Assembly: GCF_033344935.1 (NCBI RefSeq)
Contig: NZ_JAWPMM010000001.1
Location: 3,644,001-3,708,000 of the forward strand
DNA: 64,000 bases
Source of the DNA: Reichenbachiella sp.
Lineage (GTDB): Bacteria > Bacteroidota > Bacteroidia > Cytophagales > Cyclobacteriaceae
Reading direction: 5' to 3'
The notes below the pieces were generated by a model that was not told the origin of the DNA, made no database searches, and worked only from the letters and a program-made list of their open reading frames with translations. Shown piece after piece: positions 16,318-26,417 of this stretch; the stretch's first letter is position 1, and each line of letters opens with the position of its first letter. A program made the translations under genes and the position numbers.

Positions 16318-17286
16318 TCAATTATGGTCCCGGCTTTTGACCGTTCTTTTCTCCCATTTCTTCTTTTCTTCTTCCATTTTTTTCTTCTCCTTTTCTCCAG
16401 TCTCCAACAACATCAAGGCATTTACATCCGGTTGACCAGCATCCACCCAGCAGGTAAACCAAATATCTCCTACCATTTTAATACTGGCTCTCATTCTACG
16501 CTCCACCATGCCATCGAGCATTTGATCGTACGCATGAGCATACTTCTGTGAATAGACCCTTATGGTTGAGTTACCTCTTTCTTCGTAAGAGTACTTTTTG
16601 CTCTCTGGAAATTTCTTCGATAGCTCCTTCTCAAAACGAAGCACGGAGTCCATCGCCAGGTGGGCCGCTGTCACGGCCTCCCAAGCTCGCTCCTGTACGT
16701 TTTCGACATATTCGGCCTTGCCTACGAAAAAATCATAATCATCCGCATACAACTCAGGAAGTCTGGATTCCCAAAAGCCATGAATACCATATTGCCCAGT
16801 CAGTTGGCCATTGTAATTTTCTGTGGTATGTAAGGGCACATTCGAATCACCGATATAATGACCAATGTCTGCCGAATACCTTAGAATTCTGTCGAGATCC
16901 CGTTCTTCAAAGGCCTTCGTCAGTTGATACTTCATCAGAACAATATGCCAGGGTACAATACCATACGCCTGCAGGGTGTCTTCGGTATACTTTTCTACCG
17001 CATCGAACCAGTTGTGAGGCACCACTTGCAACGCACTATCACCATAAATATCCAAATCGATATAGTGCCTCGGTGCCTCTCCTTCTACGGCATATCGGCG
17101 CTGATCAGGATTGATGGCATTTTCAGTCAAATACACAATGTGCTTTTTATAAAAGCCTATGAGCTCCGGTGGAATAGTAAATACAGCCAAACGGTTGATT
17201 CTTCTATGCGCATAAAATCCCCAACGATAAGAAGACAGGGCAAGGCTTGTCGTTAAAATCAGAAAAATAAGAAAGTACTTTTTCAA
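16318..17286 (-). CDS. Zinc-dependent phospholipase C / S1-P1 nuclease-like protein
   Basis: 322 residues, TTG start, because the signal peptide (KKYFLIFLILTTSLALSS) begins there and no ATG is near. The mature N-terminus YRWGFYAHRRINRLA has the Trp and His ligands, and later ADIGHYIGDSNVPLHTTENY and GIHGFWESRL supply the remaining His/Asp ligands of the trinuclear zinc site shared by phospholipase C and S1/P1 nucleases. It would act in the periplasm or outside on phosphodiesters. The C-terminal 30 residues are a highly charged Lys/Glu helix (KKKMEEEKKKWEKR). Lipid or nucleic acid as substrate cannot be separated here. Confidence 0.75.
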   Translation of the reverse strand: MKKYFLIFLILTTSLALSSYRWGFYAHRRINRLAVFTIPPELIGFYKKHIVYLTENAINPDQRRYAVEGEAPRHYIDLDIYGDSALQVVPHNWFDAVEKYTEDTLQAYGIVPWHIVLMKYQLTKAFEERDLDRILRYSADIGHYIGDSNVPLHTTENYNGQLTGQYGIHGFWESRLPELYADDYDFFVGKAEYVENVQERAWEAVTAAHLAMDSVLRFEKELSKKFPESKKYSYEERGNSTIRVYSQKYAHAYDQMLDGMVERRMRASIKMVGDIWFTCWVDAGQPDVNALMLLETGEKEKKKMEEEKKKWEKRTVKSRDHN

Positions 17287-17388
17287 AAATCAGGTATGAT
17301 TACGTTTAGATTCAACTAAAATAAAAAGACTTTAATAGTATAATTATTTCCTGAGCTATTAATTTTCAGTTCTATTGCAAGTACATCT

Positions 17389-18711
17389 ATGACCCTCAAA
17401 CAGTTTCTCTTTTTCCTGGCCGTTTCTTCCATTTTCACAGCCTGTACTACTATCAAAAGTGTGTCTAATAGAAAGATGATGAACAAGAGTCTTTCAAACT
17501 CCCCGTTGTTTGATAGTCACTTGACCGGCTTTGCGCTTTACAATCCTGCGGATAGTTCTTTCCTCTATACCTGGAACGAAGACAAATATTTCACCCCGGC
17601 CTCCAATACCAAATTATTGACTTTCTATGCTGGGCTTACCTTGATGAGAGATTCTCTACCAGGGCTTAGATACCTCCTAAAAGGAGATTCTCTATTTTTT
17701 ACCGGAACAGGCGACCCAACGTTTCTGCACCCGGATTTTGAGGATCAGCCCATTTATGACCTATTGATGGACAGCAGTTATAGTTTGCACTATGTCAAGC
17801 CAAAATTCAAAGACGAGCCATTTGCACCAGGCTGGTCATGGGAAGATTATGAATATTATTTTCAACCCGAAAGAACTGCATTTCCAATTTACGGAAACAC
17901 GATTCGCTATGTCTATGATTCAGTAGACGATAGTTTTTCGGTAGAACCAAGGTTCTTTGCAGACTTTGCGGAAATCAGGGAAATAGATTCTGAGAAGCTC
18001 AGTCCTTATCGACTTCAAAACACCAGCATCTTTAGTTTTGCACCTGATACCGCCAGAAGTGCCTATAAAAACAGCGTACCTTTTAAAACATCGGATGCGC
18101 TTACACTCACGTTACTAGAAGACACAATCAACAGACCAGTCCACTGGGTAGAGGATTTTGAGTTTGAAAACTCAAAACTGGCTTATAGCCGATCTTCTAT
18201 GGAGTTATTTGCATTTATGCTCAAACGCAGTGATAACCTTGCAGCGGAACAAATCCTTTATCTATGTGCAACTGAAATGCGCATGCCGCTACAAGCCGAT
18301 CCAATCAGGCTGTTTACGCAGGAAGAGAATCTTAAAATTTACCCAAAACCACCGATCTGGAAAGATGGAAGTGGTCTATCACGCTACAACCTGGTCACAC
18401 CCAAAAGCATGATAGGCGTTCTGAATTATATCTCCACTGAAATCAGCATAGATCAAATGAAACAGGTGCTTTCTGTAGGTGGTGTCGACGGGACATTGAA
18501 AAATTGGTACAAACCAAAAGAAGGAGAGTTACCCTATGTATTTGGCAAAACTGGAACGCTCAGCAACAACCATAATCTTACCGGCATCATTCGGACCAAA
18601 TCAGGAAAGGACCTGTTTTTCAGTTTCATGAACAACAACTACGCTTCTAGTTCTCGTCCGGTGAAACTCGAAATGGAAAAAGTAATGCGACTGATTTACG
18701 AAAAATACTAA
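17389..18711 (+). CDS. D-alanyl-D-alanine carboxypeptidase/endopeptidase (PBP4, peptidase S13)
   Basis: 440 residues with a lipoprotein signal (lipidation Cys19 in FTAC). All three penicillin-binding motifs are visible: SNTK (Ser72, Lys75) within TPASNTKLLTFY, the SDN triad in RSDNLAAEQ near residue 282, and KTG in FGKTGTLSNN near residue 386. The length and the large insert between the first two motifs fit the class C PBP4/DacB type, which trims or cleaves peptide crosslinks in the periplasm. The stop is followed after two bases by the DUF3995 gene, so the two are probably co-transcribed. Confidence 0.88.
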   Translation: MTLKQFLFFLAVSSIFTACTTIKSVSNRKMMNKSLSNSPLFDSHLTGFALYNPADSSFLYTWNEDKYFTPASNTKLLTFYAGLTLMRDSLPGLRYLLKGDSLFFTGTGDPTFLHPDFEDQPIYDLLMDSSYSLHYVKPKFKDEPFAPGWSWEDYEYYFQPERTAFPIYGNTIRYVYDSVDDSFSVEPRFFADFAEIREIDSEKLSPYRLQNTSIFSFAPDTARSAYKNSVPFKTSDALTLTLLEDTINRPVHWVEDFEFENSKLAYSRSSMELFAFMLKRSDNLAAEQILYLCATEMRMPLQADPIRLFTQEENLKIYPKPPIWKDGSGLSRYNLVTPKSMIGVLNYISTEISIDQMKQVLSVGGVDGTLKNWYKPKEGELPYVFGKTGTLSNNHNLTGIIRTKSGKDLFFSFMNNNYASSSRPVKLEMEKVMRLIYEKY

Positions 18712-18713
18712 AC

Positions 18714-19142
18714 ATGAAATCCCAAAACCCTATTATCCTCCTTCTAATATTTTCTGCTTTAGCAGGACTCCACTTCTCTTGGGCCTTAGGGAGTCATTGG
18801 GGATTTACGGCGGCCTTACCTACTACGCCCGAAGGTGACCTTCTATTAAAACCTACACCTCTAGATTCAGCAATTGTAGGGTTTGGCCTAATGGCTTTTG
18901 GCATATATTATTTGCTTCAAACGCAATGGATTAATAAGACACTACCAGACAAACTCAACCGAATTATTGGGTGGGTCATACCTGGCATCTTCCTGCTAAG
19001 AGCAGTTGGTGACTTTAAGTATGTGGGTATCTTTAAACCACCCATGCAAACAGCCTTTGCGCAGGCAGACTTCTTCTTCTACTCTCCTCTGTGTCTTCTG
19101 ATTGCACTCTTGGGTTTTCTGGTCGTTAGACCAAAAGATTAG
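18714..19142 (+). CDS. DUF3995 membrane protein
   Basis: 142 residues with four hydrophobic segments. The conserved first helix and loop (HFSWALGSHWGFTAALPTTP) and the FLLRAVGDFKYVG segment are characteristic of DUF3995, a family of unknown function. It begins two bases after the PBP4 stop and overlaps the stop of the convergent TolC gene by four bases (19139-19142). Inner-membrane location is clear; no role is known. Confidence 0.8.
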   Translation: MKSQNPIILLLIFSALAGLHFSWALGSHWGFTAALPTTPEGDLLLKPTPLDSAIVGFGLMAFGIYYLLQTQWINKTLPDKLNRIIGWVIPGIFLLRAVGDFKYVGIFKPPMQTAFAQADFFFYSPLCLLIALLGFLVVRPKD

Positions 19143-20488
19143 TTTTCACTCAAAATTCCACCACTTAATCGTAGCAGTTCAGTCTTTGATTCAATCAAAT
19201 TATAAATGGACTGATAGTACACCAAAGCCGTTTGCAAATAAGTGATTTGAAGGTCTCTGTAGTTAAAGGAGTTGATACTACCATTACGATAGCGTTCTTC
19301 TCCCATGCTGAGATTCAGATCAGCCGTTTCGAGGTTTACCGAAGCGATACTATTCAGATTCTGACGGAGATTATATCGATCATAAGAACTAATCAAAGAA
19401 TTGTCCAAAGTCAGTTCTAAGTCTTTGATCTGCAACTGACCAATTTGCTCCTGGATGCGAGCATTTTTGATTTGATTCTTGATCTTTCCGCCATTGTAGA
19501 GCGTGAATGAAAGTGTGAGGTTGGCAGCTAAAGACAAAGTAGTTGTATTTATACCTGATATTTGATCCGTAGGGGGTCCGATCGGAGTACCTAACTCCAC
19601 ATGATTCCAACCATTGCTGCCAGATACATTAAATGTTAAACGTGGGTACATGGCTGAGCGCGAAATACCAATCTCTTTCTGCAAGATTTCAAGATTTACA
19701 TACTGATTTCTCAAGTTACTATTCGAAGACTTCATGGCTGCTGCCAATTCGTCCAAACTAAAACTCGTTTCCTGAGCGCTGAGACTGTCTGTAAACTGAT
19801 AAGTTTTGTCTACTGGCTGTGCCAAAAGCAGATTCAAATTTCTTACCGCATTTTTATGGTTCAATAGCTGAGTCAGGTAATTTGACGAATCTGTCAAATA
19901 AGCATTTTTATCTCGAAGAATGTCAAACGTAACTGCGCTACCTAAGTCTCCTTTCAATTTAACATAGTCATATCTATCTCTGGATAAATTGAGTGTATTG
20001 GCAAAAACCTCCGTTCTTCTTTCTTCCAACAATACCGTATAATAGGCCAGAATAATAGCCTGCACCGTATTTTCTATAATAATTTGAGCATTACCGCTTG
20101 ATTGTTCTTCCAATAATGCCAACTTCCCTTTCGTCATCCTTACATTCATTCCATCAAACAGCACCCAACTGGCCTGTAAAGTTGGAGAAACATCTGTTGA
20201 GGTATTTGAACCCCCAAACCTAAAAGGGTTGTCAGTTTCAAGGTCCTGGTAAGAAATTGATGGACTTGCGTTCAATGAAATATTTGGAAACATCCCAGCC
20301 TGCCCCCAGGTGTTGAGATTGGCCGCTTGCTCCTTTTTATTTTCTTCTATTTGAATGGAAAAGTTGTTAGCCAACCCTTGCTCAATAGCTTGAGACAGCG
20401 ACAATTCATCCTGAGCCTGTACTGCATTTCCTATAAAAAAACCCAAAAGGGCCAAAACCAAAGTGGCTTTCCTAGTTTGATTATTCAT
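19139..20488 (-). CDS. TolC family outer membrane efflux protein
   Basis: 449 residues with a Sec signal (LVLALLGFFIGNAVQAQ). The two internally related halves of long coiled-coil helices and short strands are visible, with LSLSQAIEQGLANNFSIQIEEN at the N-terminus and the repeated ARIQEQIGQLQIKDLELTLDNS region in the second half. It forms the trimeric outer-membrane exit duct for the RND pump and adaptor encoded upstream on the same strand. The 143-base gap to the pump gene contains a GC-rich hairpin, so its expression relative to the pump may be adjusted. Confidence 0.88.
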   Translation of the reverse strand: MNNQTRKATLVLALLGFFIGNAVQAQDELSLSQAIEQGLANNFSIQIEENKKEQAANLNTWGQAGMFPNISLNASPSISYQDLETDNPFRFGGSNTSTDVSPTLQASWVLFDGMNVRMTKGKLALLEEQSSGNAQIIIENTVQAIILAYYTVLLEERRTEVFANTLNLSRDRYDYVKLKGDLGSAVTFDILRDKNAYLTDSSNYLTQLLNHKNAVRNLNLLLAQPVDKTYQFTDSLSAQETSFSLDELAAAMKSSNSNLRNQYVNLEILQKEIGISRSAMYPRLTFNVSGSNGWNHVELGTPIGPPTDQISGINTTTLSLAANLTLSFTLYNGGKIKNQIKNARIQEQIGQLQIKDLELTLDNSLISSYDRYNLRQNLNSIASVNLETADLNLSMGEERYRNGSINSFNYRDLQITYLQTALVYYQSIYNLIESKTELLRLSGGILSEN

Positions 20489-20584
20489 TTATTTTTATTC
20501 TTTCGGAAAATTAAATATTCGAATTATTGATTCGTGTTATTCAATCCCCCTTCCCAACAAATTAGTCCTCGAAGCAGCTTCTCC

Positions 20585-20604
20585 TCCCCCTTTTCAAAGG
20601 GGGA
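20585..20604. repeat. GC-rich intergenic hairpin between RND and TolC genes
   Basis: TCCCCCTTT and AAAGGGGGA form a perfect 9-bp stem with a two-base centre; further C-rich and G-rich runs lie on either side (TCCCCCTTCCC near 20547, GGGGGAT near 20608). This is the common CCCCCTTT...AAAGGGGG intergenic repeat of many Bacteroidota. It sits inside the probable efflux operon and could cause partial termination or RNA stabilisation. Confidence 0.6.
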
Positions 20605-20631
20605 CAAGGGGGATTTGCTTTTCCGAGACCT

Positions 20632-23600
20632 CTAATACTCCGCCAATTTTTTTCCTTCGATGATCGCCGGTTCCACCTCTTCCTTCGTCGGCTTCAATAT
20701 TTCCTGATGGTCACCCCAGAACACCGCTCTTAAGCTCAGCCATATCCCTCTAAAAAACCAAGTCGTGTATACCTTGATATCATTGAAACATAAGATCATG
20801 ACTGGGAAGAAAAACAGGATAAAAAGCGTACCAAACAACACTCCATAAGCCAATGAAATGGCCATAGGTATAATGAACTGGGCCTGAAAACTTTTCTCCA
20901 ATATCAATGGAAAAAGCCCTGCGACAGTCGTCATAGAAGTCAATAAGATGGCCCTAAACCTGGCAGTACCTGCCTTGTTAATAGCATCCATCACATTCAT
21001 TCCCTCTTTCAGGTTTCTGTTGTATTGATCTAACATCACTACCGCGTCATTCACAATTACTCCTGACAAAGCCAGCATACCGTAGAAGCTCACAAAGGAA
21101 ACTACTGCATCGTGGAAGAAATGCCCAAAGGCTGCACAAGCCCACCCGAGTGGCAACAACACCAAAATCAAGGAAGTTTGGTAAAATGACCTAAAGTTCA
21201 ATGTGATAAAAAGCAGCATGAATAAAATAACGGGCACCAGAATCTCCATAAAGGAGTCTGTTTGTCGTTGTGATCCTCTCGATTGCCCTTCGAAGCTATA
21301 TTCCAATCCGGCATATTTGTTCATGATTGGAGGCATAATCTCATTGGTGATCTTATCCAAGATCGGAGGTAAAGTAGTTTTAGAGTTAGCCAATTCAGCA
21401 TAGACCTGTACGGCCCTTTTGCCATTGAAGTGATTGATACTCGTAATGCCACGGCCAATCTCATAGTCTGCCAATTCTGACAATGGATACTCGGCTCCGT
21501 TTTTCTTCACCTTCATTGATTCCAGCTGAGTAATACTCAATCTGTCCTCTTTAGGATATCTCACCCACACTCGAATCTCATCAGTATTCACTTGAAGTCG
21601 CTGCACCTCTTCACCAAAGAACCCTTGGCGAATTTGCTGGGTAATATCATTTTGTGTCAAGCCCAAATGATAGGCCAGTGGCTTCAGCTTCAGCTCCAAC
21701 TCGCGCTGTCCGGCTGAGGCGTCGTCTCCTACATCTATCAAATCAGACATTTTGAGTAAGGCATCTTTCACCTCTTCTTTGGCTTTTTCCAAATCAGGAA
21801 TATTCTTACTCTTCAAAGAGACTGCGACAGGTTTGCCCCAGTAGTTGGCTGCCCCTACGCTGAATTTTTCAGCTTCCGGTACAAGGCCTATTTCTTCACG
21901 AACTTTAGAAGCAACTTCGTATCCAGAGATATTGTTTTCATCGAGATGATCAAAATCAATCCTTACGGCTCCCGTATGAGAACCTGTATTTTGCCTGTCT
22001 GATGTAGAACCCAATTGGACATCCACATCTGTCATGATCGTGTCTTTGATTCTCCCTTCATCCAACATGCGCTGATGCACTTTCCAAATCGATCGCTCAA
22101 AACTCCAAAGGTACTCTTCGGTCACGGTCTCTCTAGTCCCTGGCTTCAATACCAAATCCACGTTGATATCATCGATTGGTGGACGGCTAAAAGGTGTGAA
22201 CTTGATAAGACCTCCAGCAAACATGCCTAGCACCATGACAATAAATACAAACGGAGCCATAAAGGAGATCCAACGATGTTTCAATAATCTACCGATAAAC
22301 GGTGAATACATATTGAACCGTACATGGTCAATCATTTTCTCCATACCTTCTCTGAACCTATGATACCATCCATCAGTTTTCCTACCTTCCAGTACCCACT
22401 TATGAGACAAGTGAGCAGGCAACACAAAAAACGCCTCCACTAATGAGAATGCCAGACAGGCAATCACCACAATGGCCATTTCCTTGGTAAAGCCATTGTT
22501 ATCCAAAAAGATCAATGGCATAAAAGCAACAATGGTTGTCATCACGGAAGTGAATACTGACGGCAGCATTTCCATAGTCCCATCGATCGCTGCTTCGTGT
22601 GGCTTCTTACCTCTTTCGAAATGAGTATAAATATTTTCTGCAATTACAATACCGTCATCAACCAAAATACCGACTACTAAGAGCATCCCTGTAAGGGTCA
22701 ACATGTTGATCGTAATGCCCGCCATATCTCCTATGATAAACATGGCACAGAATGAAATTGGAATTCCCATGGCCACCCAAAAGGAAAGCCTCAAAGACAA
22801 GAAAAAGCCGAGTGTCAGTAACACAAGTATCAGCCCCGTACCGAAATTTCTAATCAACAACTCCAACCGATCCTCTAGCATCGAGTTGAAGTCAAAGCCC
22901 ATGGATAACTCGATGTTCTCCTGCTGTGAGTTAAATTCTTTAACGTACTCATCCAAAAACTTAGATATCTTTTCTATATCCTCCTCGGGTAATTTTTGTA
23001 CAGCAATATTGATGGCACGTTTGCCATTAGAATAATACTTGTTAGGCACATCTGCGAATTGCAATTTCACATCAGCAATCTTCCCTAAATGGAGCTTAGT
23101 CCCATCAGGGTTTGCTCTGACAATAATTTCATCTAGAATACTTGGATCAAATTCTTTCGAATTGGCACGGATACGAATCTCCTCATCTACGGTTTTGATA
23201 GAACCACCCGACACATCACGGTTGTTCATCCGAATGGCACTGGCCACTTCAGCAAATGTCAGATTGTACCGTCTTAGGTCTTGTTCTCTTACTTCAATAG
23301 AAATCTCCAAATCGGAATAACCCGAAACCCTGACTTGCGAAATGAAACCTGACTTCAGAAAATCATCTTCGACTTGCTCTGCCGCTTTTTTTAGTTCTAA
23401 TAATGAAACTGTACCTCGTATCCCCATGTATGCGGCCATACTGGTAGATTTTTGTTTGGCCACTACAGGCTTCTCTGCCGACACCGGAAAGGCATTGATT
23501 CGATCGACTGCATTTTTCACTTCCGTAGTCAATTCATCCAAATCATAACCATCTCTGGATCGAATGCTGATGTTGACAAAGTTTTCTGATGAAGTTGAAG

Positions 23601-23847
23601 TTACTTCTTCTATTCCTTCCAAGCCCTTGAGAGACTCTTCGATTTTAATGGTCACTCCTTCCTCCATTTCCACAGGAGAAGCCCCAGGATAGGACACATT
23701 TACACTTACATAACGTGCCTCACGCTCCGGAAAGAACGATTTCTTTAGATTAAAATAGTAAGTTCCTAACCCACCAAATACACCTACCATAATAATGGCA
23801 TTGGCCCAAATGGGGTATTTGACAAAAAATTCTATAACCTTTCTCAT
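20632..23847 (-). CDS. RND family efflux transporter permease
   Basis: 1071 residues with the 12-helix RND plan: one N-terminal helix, a large periplasmic domain, helices 2-6, a second periplasmic domain, helices 7-12. Helix 4 carries the proton-relay Asp pair Asp397-Asp398 in GILVDDGIVIAENI. Helix 10 region motifs (SFYGMLALSGVIVNDAVVML) are also typical. It exports drugs, lipids or other hydrophobic compounds using the proton gradient with the adaptor (23851-24981) and the TolC duct (19139-20488). Spacing to the adaptor gene is three bases. The sequence groups with the general HAE1/AcrB-like class rather than heavy-metal pumps. Substrate unknown. Confidence 0.92.
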   Translation of the reverse strand: MRKVIEFFVKYPIWANAIIMVGVFGGLGTYYFNLKKSFFPEREARYVSVNVSYPGASPVEMEEGVTIKIEESLKGLEGIEEVTSTSSENFVNISIRSRDGYDLDELTTEVKNAVDRINAFPVSAEKPVVAKQKSTSMAAYMGIRGTVSLLELKKAAEQVEDDFLKSGFISQVRVSGYSDLEISIEVREQDLRRYNLTFAEVASAIRMNNRDVSGGSIKTVDEEIRIRANSKEFDPSILDEIIVRANPDGTKLHLGKIADVKLQFADVPNKYYSNGKRAINIAVQKLPEEDIEKISKFLDEYVKEFNSQQENIELSMGFDFNSMLEDRLELLIRNFGTGLILVLLTLGFFLSLRLSFWVAMGIPISFCAMFIIGDMAGITINMLTLTGMLLVVGILVDDGIVIAENIYTHFERGKKPHEAAIDGTMEMLPSVFTSVMTTIVAFMPLIFLDNNGFTKEMAIVVIACLAFSLVEAFFVLPAHLSHKWVLEGRKTDGWYHRFREGMEKMIDHVRFNMYSPFIGRLLKHRWISFMAPFVFIVMVLGMFAGGLIKFTPFSRPPIDDINVDLVLKPGTRETVTEEYLWSFERSIWKVHQRMLDEGRIKDTIMTDVDVQLGSTSDRQNTGSHTGAVRIDFDHLDENNISGYEVASKVREEIGLVPEAEKFSVGAANYWGKPVAVSLKSKNIPDLEKAKEEVKDALLKMSDLIDVGDDASAGQRELELKLKPLAYHLGLTQNDITQQIRQGFFGEEVQRLQVNTDEIRVWVRYPKEDRLSITQLESMKVKKNGAEYPLSELADYEIGRGITSINHFNGKRAVQVYAELANSKTTLPPILDKITNEIMPPIMNKYAGLEYSFEGQSRGSQRQTDSFMEILVPVILFMLLFITLNFRSFYQTSLILVLLPLGWACAAFGHFFHDAVVSFVSFYGMLALSGVIVNDAVVMLDQYNRNLKEGMNVMDAINKAGTARFRAILLTSMTTVAGLFPLILEKSFQAQFIIPMAISLAYGVLFGTLFILFFFPVMILCFNDIKVYTTWFFRGIWLSLRAVFWGDHQEILKPTKEEVEPAIIEGKKLAEY

Positions 23848-23850
23848 GAC

Positions 23851-24981
23851 TTACGATTTAGGTTTTATGATTTCTACTTTCATGTTTTCAGAAGCATTCG
23901 ATGGGCGATCAGTTACCATCATTTCTCCTGGCTGCAATCCACTAATAATGGCATTGTTTTCGGAGATCTTGTGCACACGTACTTTTCTAGTTACTAGCAC
24001 ACTATCCTGAACTACAAAAATTTCGTCCTTATTCTTAAGGATTCGCCTTGGTACTTCAGCGGAATTTTTCACTGACTTTCCAGGAATCCTGGCCTTCAAA
24101 AACAAGCCGTCCAATGCCTCATATTTAGATCTCTTCTGGATGTTGATAAAGACACTCACACTTTGAGAGTTGGGGTCGATAAAATCTGCGATTCTTGTAA
24201 TCTTACCTATCCAGTTTTGCTCGAAATCAGATTCATCAACAATCGTCACCGTTTTACCCAATTGCACAAACTCAATATCTCGCTGCTCAACGGGTACTTC
24301 TAGCTCCAATTCATCTGTGCTAATGATAGTCCCAATATTTGCTCCGGGGCTAACTACAGAACCTATTTGATAATTGATTGAAACAATACTACCATTGAAC
24401 GGGGCATAAATATGAAACTTCTTCAAGTTTTCCTCTTCGCTTTTTATTGCATAATATTCGCTGAGAATATTTTTTGCAGCTAAGAATGTCTTTTCTTTAG
24501 AGGACTTAGGCTCTGGAAGCGCCGGTAATTTTTCATCCAGTTTGATACCATCAAAATAAGATTGCCAGACGCTAAAACTATTAGGAAAGTCTATTCGGAT
24601 ATCTGGAAGAATCGAAGCCAGCGTATGCAAGAAACTACTTTTCCTCGCTTGTAGCGTTAAGCTTTCTTCAACGTTATCAATCCGACAAAGCAATTGTCCT
24701 TTTTTAAACCTTGAGCCTTTTTTCAGTACTGAGCTTCCTCGAAGTAATTTCCCTCCTACTTCAGCTATCACGCTGAGCTGTTTTGCAGACCCTACTCTTC
24801 CAAAGGCCTCAATGACCGTTTCTACCGTCTCAGGTTGAAAGGGTTTAGCAGATACATAATTTTTCGCGATTGGTTTTGGTCTTTGAGGTGGTTCTTCTTT
24901 CTGACTTGAAAGCGCCTGATAGCCAAAATACACAGCAACAACAGTTAGTATAACAACTGCAAAAGATACAAGTTTTCTCAT
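23851..24981 (-). CDS. RND efflux periplasmic adaptor (membrane fusion protein)
   Basis: 376 residues from the ATG at 24981. The open frame extends to a TTG at 25005, but the ATG directly starts the membrane anchor MRKLVSFAVVILTVVAVYFG. The split lipoyl/barrel-sandwich halves are seen around VIAEVGGKLLRGSSVLKKGS and FHIYAPFNGSIVSINYQIGS, with a short helical hairpin between them and a beta-barrel domain after. It joins the RND pump to TolC across the periplasm. It is the first gene of the efflux operon, and the 224-base gap to the divergent MFS gene should hold the promoter. Confidence 0.88.
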   Translation of the reverse strand: MRKLVSFAVVILTVVAVYFGYQALSSQKEEPPQRPKPIAKNYVSAKPFQPETVETVIEAFGRVGSAKQLSVIAEVGGKLLRGSSVLKKGSRFKKGQLLCRIDNVEESLTLQARKSSFLHTLASILPDIRIDFPNSFSVWQSYFDGIKLDEKLPALPEPKSSKEKTFLAAKNILSEYYAIKSEEENLKKFHIYAPFNGSIVSINYQIGSVVSPGANIGTIISTDELELEVPVEQRDIEFVQLGKTVTIVDESDFEQNWIGKITRIADFIDPNSQSVSVFINIQKRSKYEALDGLFLKARIPGKSVKNSAEVPRRILKNKDEIFVVQDSVLVTRKVRVHKISENNAIISGLQPGEMMVTDRPSNASENMKVEIIKPKS

Positions 24982-25205
24982 TGGTGATAGATAAGTAATA
25001 GTCAATCTTCTATCGCAAAAATGAGTTAATTGTTTCAGAATGGCACTAGTATTTTATGAATGGCGAATATCCTTTTTAAAATCACTATGGAATATTTTTT
25101 AATATACCGAGTAATACAACCGTCTAACCCTTGATAAGTGCAATTCGTCACAAAAAACAAACATACCTAAGAACGTTCCGTTAGCCATTCACAATTACTC
25201 AACTT

Positions 25206-26417
25206 ATGAATAAAGGTCAACTCAACGCTCGAATCATTCTGTTCTCGCTGTGGTTATTGATGTTTGCGGCCAGCAGCCAATTCTTCATCATGTCTCCTAT
25301 TCTTTCGCAGATAGGGGAGCAATTGGACATTTCCGAATCACTAAGAGGAACATTGATTACGGCCTACGCCATCACATTAGGCATTGTAGCACTTATTACT
25401 GGGCCTATCTCAGACCGCGTGGGTCGCCGAAAGATTTTATTGATTGGTGCAGGCGCTATGGCCATATCACTGCTTCTCCATCAATTTGCTTTTGATTATT
25501 GGTCCATGTTAGGCTTTAGAATATTATCTGGTTTCGCTGGAGGGATTCTCACCGGTTCATGTGTGGCGTATATCGGAGATTATTTTCCATGTGAGAAGCG
25601 TGGCTGGGCCAATGGGGTTGTAGCCACGGGCAGTGCAGCAGGACAGATTCTTGGCATTCCTGCAGGCACCATTTTGGCCGGAGAGATTGGATTTTTTGCA
25701 CCCTTTCAGTTTTTCGGATTTGTGATGGTTTTTGCTTTCTTTTTGATCCTATTCAAAGTTCCACAGCCAAAAGTAGATAGCTCTAATTGTCCATTAAACC
25801 TCAAACACTCCATCAAAAAATATTGGGAAATTCTGCATACCCCATCAGTAAAAACTATTGCTATGGGATATCTATTGATGTTTCTGAGCATTTCTTCTTT
25901 CATTGTATATTTTCCTACTTGGTTAGAAAATTCGTTTCGTGCGAACAGTTACGATATTGCTACTTTGTTTTTGATTGGTGGGTTGGCCACAGTTTTTACC
26001 GGTCCTATTTCAGGTATGATTTCGGATAAAACAGGGAGAAAACAAATCATTATTTTCGCCAATCTGCTTCTTGTAATTATCATGCCACTTTGTGTGTTTT
26101 TTCTTAATATGAATTACGAAATGTACTTCGTAGTTTTCTTTGTCATTATGCTCTTGATTGTGGCTCGAATGGTACCTTTTCAGGCCTTAGCCTCCGAAGT
26201 CATACAAGACAATCAACGTGGACGTATGATGAGCATGACCATTTCCATTGGCCAATTGGGTATGGCGCTTGGTTCTGCCGTAGCTGGATTTATCTATACA
26301 GATATAGGATTTATTGGCAATGCAACTTTGGCCTCCTTGGCTTCATTCCTTATGGCATTTTTGATTCAGAAATACATTCCTGAGGAGGGATTGGCTGTTC
26401 AAAAGTCCAACAGCTAA
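25206..26417 (+). CDS. MFS transporter, drug:H+ antiporter type
   Basis: 403 residues with 12 predicted membrane segments. The loop between TM2 and TM3 reads GPISDRVGRRKILLIGAG, the classical MFS motif A, and TM4-TM5 contains GFRILSGFAGGILTGSC and the motif C-like GSAAGQILGIPAGT, which point to the DHA1 exporter group. A second motif A copy, GPISGMISDKTGRKQ, starts the second half. It faces away from the RND operon and overlaps the 3' end of the FkbM gene by four bases in a tail-to-tail arrangement. Substrate not deducible. Confidence 0.85.
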   Translation: MNKGQLNARIILFSLWLLMFAASSQFFIMSPILSQIGEQLDISESLRGTLITAYAITLGIVALITGPISDRVGRRKILLIGAGAMAISLLLHQFAFDYWSMLGFRILSGFAGGILTGSCVAYIGDYFPCEKRGWANGVVATGSAAGQILGIPAGTILAGEIGFFAPFQFFGFVMVFAFFLILFKVPQPKVDSSNCPLNLKHSIKKYWEILHTPSVKTIAMGYLLMFLSISSFIVYFPTWLENSFRANSYDIATLFLIGGLATVFTGPISGMISDKTGRKQIIIFANLLLVIIMPLCVFFLNMNYEMYFVVFFVIMLLIVARMVPFQALASEVIQDNQRGRMMSMTISIGQLGMALGSAVAGFIYTDIGFIGNATLASLASFLMAFLIQKYIPEEGLAVQKSNS